Program-made: the position numbers and the translations under genes
Shown here: positions 57,601 through 64,000 of the stretch, piece by piece
Numbering within the stretch: position 1 is the first letter of the stretch
Layout: every line of letters starts with the position of its first letter
Notes under the pieces: model-generated
Seen by the model: only the letters and a program-made list of their open reading frames with translations
Databases searched by the model: none
Told to the model about the DNA's origin: nothing
NCBI GenBank assembly: GCA_963920665.1
Contig: OY987272.1
Location: forward strand, 1,617,001-1,681,000
Source of the DNA: Straminergon stramineum
Taxonomy: Eukaryota > Streptophyta > Bryopsida > Hypnales > Calliergonaceae
Length of the DNA: 64,000 nucleotides
Reading direction: 5' to 3'

Positions 57601-60566
57601 TCGACTGTTGCTGTTTCTAAGAGAATCATAATTCATTGTTGTGCAAATGTTAGGTCGTCCTGATGGTGACAAAGGAAGAGTGTCTTTGCCTTCCGACTGG
57701 TTTTATTTGTTTTCTGTAAGCTTAGACGAAGCGAGAAGACGGCACCTTGTGGTGTTGATGTTGCTTGTGCTGATTCAGTTTATATTTTTTTCTTTTTGTT
57801 TATGGAGTTCACATCTGTGACTGTGTCAACATTGGAACTGTCAACACTAGTGGAAAACACCCTCGAGATGTATTCCGAAATCCTAGCTGCTTCAAATCCT
57901 GCCAATTGTAACGTGGCTAGGTTTTCTATTAAATTATAGCTTTGATAATGCAAATTCTCCACTCTGATCCTGTGTGTGATCCATATTTCTTACTATATCA
58001 CCTTTTATTACCTTAACTGTATCACACAAGTCCCAGCACCACTGAAGTGGGAGGATCAGCTTGTAAGAAACTCTATGGAGTACAACCTGACGGCAGCTAC
58101 AGTCCGGCTTTTTGAGGAGCGACCAATATGGGCAAAGCCCACCCTCCTTGATCGTCTGGCCGAATTTGGGGTAGTTATTGCGGAAGCTCATGTTAAGAGG
58201 TGTGTCATCTGATGCTTTTTTTTCTGATGACGCACTTTGTTTGTGGTCACTGATACTGGATAATTAGTGAGTTTAACGCTTTGTTCTGATGTTGTGGCTC
58301 TAGTGCAGGTTGCTCTTCAGGACAGGATATTACTTTGGCTACGGGCCGTTTCGAACTCTGTGGATTAGGAATGGATACGACCCTCGAAGAGATCCAGAGT
58401 CTCGTTTGTATGTTATGAGCCCTTTTACACCCGTTTTCATTGCTTAACCTCTGATGGCCAAAATGGCCGCTTTCATATCTAACAGGTGTTAGGTATGGAA
58501 ATCTTGAAGAAAAAAAAATCTTTGAAGAAACTGCAGCCTACATTTTTGAACGATAGAAATATGTTTTTGAATGTTCATATAACCAACTATTTGCTTCCAA
58601 AGTGTATTTTGTAGTTTTAGATTGGGCACTTAGGGGTCAACTAATGTATTTTCTGTCTCCCGGTTCTTTCGCTTACCAGCAGCGTTTTGATGTGATGCCC
58701 TTGATAGAAATCTAAGACTTTGTTCAGATCCTGATAAGATATTTCCTGCTCTGTGATTGTGATTTGGCTTTGTGAGGGTCTATTATTATGGTTACTAAGA
58801 TAATGGCTTTCCATGATCGATTTCGGAGGCGCAGTTCTATTTGATGATCTTTACTGACGTTTATTTTCTATTCACGATCCTATGTTTTTCAGGTACCAGA
58901 TGATGGATTTTCGAATTCCTCGAACTTTGAAGGATGGTACCAGTGGCCCTGAGAGGCCAAGTGCTAAAGACAGGTTCGTGATTAAGAATATTTAGCTCAC
59001 CACTTTCCAACAATTTCAATAAAGTGAAATGGGATTGCCTTTCAAGGATCGACCTACTTATGGGATTGCCTTTTCGTTATTTCCTTTACTGATTTCCAAA
59101 AATAACCAAAAATCATTTAACCTGTTTTCATATGTGAAGTATAGTAACAGTTTTGGGTGGATTTGGGCAGTGGACCTGCATGGAGGGATATATGCTCCTT
59201 TAAAGCAGCACCTGTCAAAAAATTCTCTTTTCTACAACTTTTTGATCTACAAGATGACTATATTCAAGAACAAATACGAAAACCTCCAGAGAGACCATCT
59301 TGTAGTGTAAGCCCCTCCCACATTTCCTTGCATGTATGCTCCTATACTGTCAATGGAACGTTGAGACACTGGCTAATCTACATCAAGCTTGTGAATGGTT
59401 CCTCAGGAGTACACAGGGTGGTTTTCTCAAAGTACATTGAACCAACTACGAGACCATATACGAGCTCGCTTTATGGGACTTATGCCTGATGATCTTGCAC
59501 CAGAATTGCAAGTCCTCCCGCGCACCTCATGGGCACCATCGTTGAAGACTGTCACCTGGAAAGACAACGAGGATGCCCCTAATACTGATGTAGGCCCTCT
59601 TTACGACCAAGTTCCTGCGCCAGCCACTCATGTTGTTGAAACAGGTATTGGACAGAATCTACTACTACACTACCATCCAATTCTTGGTAGTTTTGTTTCT
59701 ATCTTCTTCCCATAAGGTTAATACAATTGCGACGTTGTAAGCGTTGAGCATATATGCTATTATTACACAGTTCGATTTTAAATATACTTGTTAGCAAATA
59801 GAGGAGGATTCCGACGTACCAAACAATGCATTATTCGGATACCATATGTAAAATTTATAAGGGGTTCAAAGTTTCATTGATTGATGATCTAAAACCGACA
59901 CGAGCTTTGACGTTGAGGTCGTGTACATTCTCAAAATTATGTGCTCAAAATATGAACTCGTTCAAGATTTTGGAGGTTCACATTTAGGAAGTTTGTGCAA
60001 TTTTGTGACTAGTTACCTTAAATGCCCTTGCTAAGCATAGAATATCCACTTTGGAAACATATTTCTATTGTTCGGGCATGATTTCTTCTTTCTACTGGTA
60101 CATTTTGTTACCTTGAAGCTTCCTTCAAAAGTTATTTCAACTCTTATTGATATGGAAGCTGCTACGTTTGGGGTTAAGTGTGAACTCTGTTGTGAGCATG
60201 GAATTGGTCGTTCAACATTGTTCCTGCGATTTTAGTTCGTCCAAATTCTGGACAATTCGTGGGGTGTAACTTTTTTTCCATCGATCTCACTTTGTGCAAA
60301 TGATGCAGGAATTGGGATACAGACCCCTTCTGAACTTACTTTCACGCCTTTGCCCGATACTCTCTCTCTGGAGGAGACTGAACCAGAGCCTGAACCTGAT
60401 CCTGAACCTGAGATTGAAAATGACGTTGAGATTCCTGCAGCAGAAGCCGATTTAGAGGCAGATGCTGCTGTTGCTGCAGAGATACAAGCTGAGGAGGAAG
60501 AAGAGGAAGAGTCTGATGACGATGAGGTTTGCTGGTCATTTCACTCAGCATCTACTTTCAAGTCCT

Positions 60567-60634
<68 letters not shown>

Positions 60635-60732
60635 TCCTTTGGTTAAGATATAGTCCATCAAAGTCATGAAAGGTTATGTTCACCTAAGATTTTAATGGTG
60701 TAATCACCAATTGATAATTTGTTTTGTAGGAA

Positions 60733-60767
<35 letters not shown>

Positions 60768-61666
60768 TGACATGGAAATACCACCACAGTCTCAGGTACA
60801 CTTTCATCAGAAATTGCTTACTTTTGGACTTGGAGTGATTGAAGTTAGGGAACCCATTTACATAAGGGGTCCCTTTTCCTTGGGTTGAATAGTCTTCCAC
60901 TTGCAATGCAATGTCATCCAAACATGTGACTTGTAAGAACTGAGATACTTCTAGGGTCTATCATGCTTCCATGAGATACATTGTAGATGCAATACTCGTG
61001 GTTTAATGGTAATCTGAGCTTGTTATTGGAACCCTACTGCTTCATAATTCAACAATTTATAACTTATTCATACTATATCCAAATAATACATTTTTTAGTG
61101 TGTTGGAACGGTCTCAAAAATGTTCACAAAAGAATGCCATTTAAATAATGGAAACCACTCTAAACAGCTGAAAGCCACGCGAATAGGGCCCCTACCTTAC
61201 AGCTTTTCGTAGTGCACTTTCCACACCTAATTCTTCAAATTTTGTGGGTCACTAAGCGACTGGAGATTGCATGTGCAGGATGGAGACCTGGAAGCTGGTA
61301 AGTTACGCCAGAGCTGTGCTGTATGTGTCATTCTTGCTATTTGTAATACTCGTAATTATCCGAGATTTGTCTCCTAATCTAGACCCAAAAGCATCAGGTT
61401 TTGTTTTTGGTTGATAATTGTGTGCAAACATCTATCGCCTCCTTTTCGTGATTTTAGCCGTTGTTACTACTTCATCAGCTGCATTTTCTCACCAGCTTGG
61501 GCTTGCATTATCAACAGATGAGATGCCTGATGGTTTTCTCAAGGAGCTTCTCAAGAAATTTCCCTTCGGTCAAGGCTATGGAGAAGCCGAAGGGCTTGGT
61601 GGAGCTGATGAGGATGATGCTGAGTATGCCATTTATGAGCAAGCTGATGACGAGGATGACGATTAG
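54635..61666 (+). CDS. Transcription factor IIIC subunit 5 (GTF3C5/tau95 family)
   Basis: Fifteen exons: 54635-54769, 55029-55293, 56236-56322, 56663-56747, 56941-57013, 57361-57403, 58028-58199, 58309-58407, 58893-58973, 59171-59306, 59407-59644, 60309-60526, 60730-60795, 61279-61297 and 61458-61666. All junctions keep phase and give 641 residues. TFIIIC binds the A and B boxes of tRNA genes for RNA polymerase III, and this subunit belongs to the A-box-binding lobe. Landmarks are NFPGYP near the start, ELKFRPEDP, FDGMADYQYVLSVHAD, MMLVPPLFSIKDMP, PLKWEDQLV, LFEERPIW, GYYFGYGPFRTLWIRNGYDPR, DFRIPR, FSFLQLFDLQDDYIQ.QIRKPP and GWFSQ. A long acidic tail (from about residue 490) ends in DDEDDDD. 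Arabidopsis homologues (At3g49410 type) are somewhat shorter. The intron between exons 6 and 7 is AT-AC; all others are GT-AG. Confidence 0.9.
54831..54977. mobile_element. Possible relic MITE in TFIIIC5 intron 1
   Basis: The right end GAATCCTTGGTCCTTAGGGTTTAA resembles the right end of the MITE at 55.7-55.9 kb. The left end (TTAATTCTTTTTGGACCAA) is a weak counterpart. About 147 bp. Confidence 0.3.
55706..55940. mobile_element. 235-bp TTAA-flanked MITE in TFIIIC5 intron 2
   Basis: The left end is TTAACCCTTCAAGGACCAAG and the right end TTGGTCCTTAAAGGGTTAA, about 25-bp inverted termini with few mismatches. They are bounded by TTAA on both sides. Termini resemble those of the 31.2-kb element (TTAACCCCTAAAGGAC). 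Confidence 0.8.
57404..58027 (+). other. U12-type AT-AC intron of the TFIIIC5 gene
   Basis: The donor is CCAG|ATATCCTTAC, matching the U12 AT-AC donor consensus ATATCCTT. Near the 3' end lies TTACCTTAAC (branch consensus TTCCTTAAC; branch A at 58,016), followed 11 nt later by the acceptor CACAC|AAGTCCC. No GT donor keeps the frame here: exon 6 read through reaches a stop at 57,418-57,420. The AT-AC junction restores IPE-VPAPLKWEDQL in phase 1. Confidence 0.88.
57482..57591. mobile_element. Small inverted-repeat element in the U12 intron
   Basis: Ends CTAGTAGAAAAAC... and ...GGGTTTCCTACTAG are imperfect inverted repeats, with a second inverted pair (CAGAAAACCTA, TAGGTTTTCTAA) inside. A partial relative (CCTGCCAATTGTAACGTGGC then TAGGTTTTCTA) lies at 57,897-57,932 in the same intron. 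Confidence 0.5.
60569..60634. repeat. (AT)n microsatellite in a TFIIIC5 intron
   Basis: An almost pure AT dinucleotide run with one GT interruption near 60,621, 43 bp after the exon 12 donor. Confidence 0.95.
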
Positions 61667-61927
61667 AATTTTAGTAGATGTCAAACCATGGTCACCAAGC
61701 TTATGTCTGCAGAAACTTGACGCCGTTTCATTTTAGATGTTCACTTGACTGCATCTAGGTTACCAATTCCTTGATCAATTTGAACGGTGGGTGCATTGAT
61801 TGTGAATGGTTTCTGGTGCTTCCATCATTATTGATTTTTATATTTTTGAATTATCATTGGTATTCATTTCTCAAAGGTGAAAGAGCAAATACAAGATGTT
61901 TTAATAGGAAGTCAATTAATTTTCATC

Positions 61928-62862
61928 TTAACCCCTAAACGCCCAAATTGCGCTTTTTGGCAACGTAGCAATTTTGGGCAGCTCATTACAAATGGAGTTT
62001 TTCCTTTTTTTCTTTGAAATTTTCACACATGTACCTAAGGAGTATCTTTAACACCCAACAATTTTCATTACTTTTGACTTCATGGTTAAAAAGTTATTGC
62101 ATGATATGTAATTTTCATTGATCTTTAGGCAGCCAAAAAATTTCTTAAAAACATACTTTTTTAAGAAATAAAAATTTGAAATTAATTTTCTAGATTTATA
62201 TGTACCTAGAAAGCTTTGAATCATTTCATTTTGATTTATGAGATGGAAGTTATGAGGAGTTTTAGTTTATCGGTAGTTTCAGATTTTCTACTCTAAAATA
62301 AACTTTGAAGTCCTTTATTTAACTCAATTTTCAATATTTTTTGAAAAAAATAAAATCATAGGATGTAGATTATCGATTAAAATATTACAACCATTGGGAT
62401 TGGAATTTTTCAATTACATAACAAAATTCTTCACAATTTAGTATTTTGAATCATTCTCTACTTTTCTGTACTTACTTTTTTTTTCCTATATGTTGTACAA
62501 TTTCAAGTGATCTGAATTTTTTGAAGCATATAGCCAACTTGACTTGAAGAATGAATTCAAAGAGTAATTGAACCACCACTTTGGAATTTTTTTCATACAA
62601 ATGTGGCCTTGTGAAGTGTAGCTGCTTGTTTTTTCACATGGCCCAAAAAATAATTTTTGCTAATTCAAACACTCATATCTTACAATCTACGTGGTGGAAA
62701 TTTCTGAAATTTTTTCTACATCTTCTCAAATAAGTTTAGTACAAGATCTTACAGTTACATGTGTCCAAAAATGTTTTTTTCCTAAAACTTGGTACTTGTT
62801 CTAGAAATGACAGTTTTGGAGCATTTTTGGTGAAAACATAGTCGAAAACATTTAGGGGTTAA
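61928..62862 (+). mobile_element. TTAA-flanked family A element, most complete copy
   Basis: The left end is TTAACCCCTAAACGCC (61,928) and the right end ACATTTAGGGGTTAA (62,859-62,862 TTAA), 935 bp. The interior matches the 19.6-kb copy throughout. It lies 260 bp after the TFIIIC5 stop, so it may overlap or flank that gene's 3' end. No coding capacity. Confidence 0.8.
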
Positions 62863-63129
62863 AACTTGAAACTTCTCAATTTCTTGTTGACTGTAAATTT
62901 AGTGATTAACTTTGACTAATAATTTGAGTTCCAATGAATTCAAGAACTCAAGAAAGGTTGAAATATGTCATTAAAATTTCAAATACCCACTCTTACAATA
63001 GCTCTCAAAATGTTTTGAACTCTTACAAAAATCATCATAACGAAATGAGAAATTAGATTTGCTTAACAAATTTTGAAGATATTGAGGTACAATTAGTATG
63101 ATTGTATAACATGATTTTTCAAAAACATT

Positions 63130-63640
63130 TAAATAAAATTTAGAAAATTTTCAAATTTAATTTAAGTTTATTGGTGAAAAAAAACTTTTAGCACAATTAC
63201 AAATCTTCAAAGATTCTTTAGTATGTAGAATGAGAATTCTTTTTGGAATTTTGCTACAAGAAAATTCATGAATTTGAAAATTTTATTGTGTGAAATATTC
63301 GATTGTTGATTAAAATATGACCCTAAATATTTATAATTTTTATAATATAATCAAAGATCTCCAAAAATTTTGCAAAGTGTATAAAATGTCTATATATTAT
63401 ATTTTGTGATTTGTTTGGAGATTTTTGGAGTGATTATTAAAAATATAACTATTTAGGGTCATATTTTAATTAATAACAATCCATACAATAAAATTTTAGA
63501 ATTCATAAAAAAAAATCTAGAAATTTTCTAAGAGAATTCTCATTCTAATCATTAAAATAATCTTGAAGATTTTATACTTGTATTAAAAAAATTTCTACCA
63601 ATAAATTTGAGTTAAATTTGAAAAATTTCCAAATTGTATA
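63130..63640. repeat. Foldback repeat of family B
   Basis: The left arm carries TTTATTGGTGAAAA, AGAATGAGAATTCT, AAAATTTTATTGTGTG and TTAAAATATGACCCTAAATA. The right arm carries their complements in reverse order (TATTTAGGGTCATATTTTAA, CAATAAAATTTTA, AGAATTCTCATTCT, CCAATAAA). Arms are about 200-250 bp with moderate identity. The right part resembles 52.8-53.4 kb. The rest up to 64,000 is AT-rich with no gene recognised. Confidence 0.6.
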
Positions 63641-64000
63641 CAAGTGTGGTATTTGTACTTCAAAATGTCTAAAATTAGTTGAAACAAATCTAATTTTTCA
63701 ATTAGCTAAGGTCTATATAACTTCTCATTCACAAAAGTGAGTGTTGAATGTTTAAAAACTATACTTTTTGGCAACCAATTTGGAGAAGTTGGACTAAATA
63801 AAATTTTAATAAAGTTAAAAGCAAAGATATGCATAAACTCAAAGACAAATTTGGGTGTTAAAAGGGTGAAATCATAATTGACACTTACTAGAATTTATCA
63901 AGTGTAGAAAAGAAAGATGGATGAGGGTGTAGAAGCAAAGAATGGATGAGAATGTTGGTAGTAACCAAAGATAGATGAAGGATGTCATAACAAAGGATAA

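Noticed and set aside
60462..60653. Frames with Ile-Tyr repeats
   Set aside because: Translation of the (AT)n microsatellite.

Overview
The window is nuclear DNA of a land plant. The genes have short exons with GT-AG introns, and one has an AT-AC intron. The products include a plant-type chloroplast metalloprotease, a trihelix factor and a peroxisomal enzyme with a C-terminal SKL signal. Protein style (the trihelix factor and the spaced-out gene islands) hints at a non-flowering plant such as a bryophyte or lycophyte, but this is a guess; nothing here fixes the species.

Layout. There are two gene islands separated by about 40 kb of AT-rich, repeat-dominated DNA. Left island (1-13.1 kb): the 3' part of a VIR3-like M41 metalloprotease gene (+), a GC-richer stretch with a 132-bp tandem duplication, a two-exon gene for a tandem ubiquitin-like protein (+), the 3' part of a trihelix/AT-hook transcription factor gene (-), and a complete three-exon gene for peroxisomal delta(3,5)-delta(2,4)-dienoyl-CoA isomerase (-). 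Right island (54-61.7 kb): a complete 15-exon gene for TFIIIC subunit 5 (+), which carries a U12-type AT-AC intron.

The middle (13.1-53.9 kb) and the right edge (61.7-64 kb) hold mobile elements and gene debris. The most common are non-autonomous elements bounded by TTAA and ending in CCCCTAAA/TTTAGGGG. One of these is interrupted by a roughly 1.06-kb near-perfect palindrome with its own 5-bp target duplication. Other contents are a CACTA-like element, foldback repeats, a pair of tandem LTRs inside a single 5-bp target duplication, a 62-63 bp satellite found at two sites, and decayed retroelement-like reading frames. Gene fragments with introns kept are also present: two exons of a PDCD2-like gene (33.8-34.5 kb), exon 1 plus flanks of the isomerase gene (40.5-41.1 kb), and a piece matching a TFIIIC5 intron (39.5 kb). 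Stops in these remnants often sit where Gln or Trp would be expected, as expected for C-to-T decay of methylated CHG sites.

The genes do not form an operon or pathway; they are independent nuclear housekeeping and regulatory genes. All splice models were made by eye from splice consensus, phase and protein-family continuity, without transcript data.
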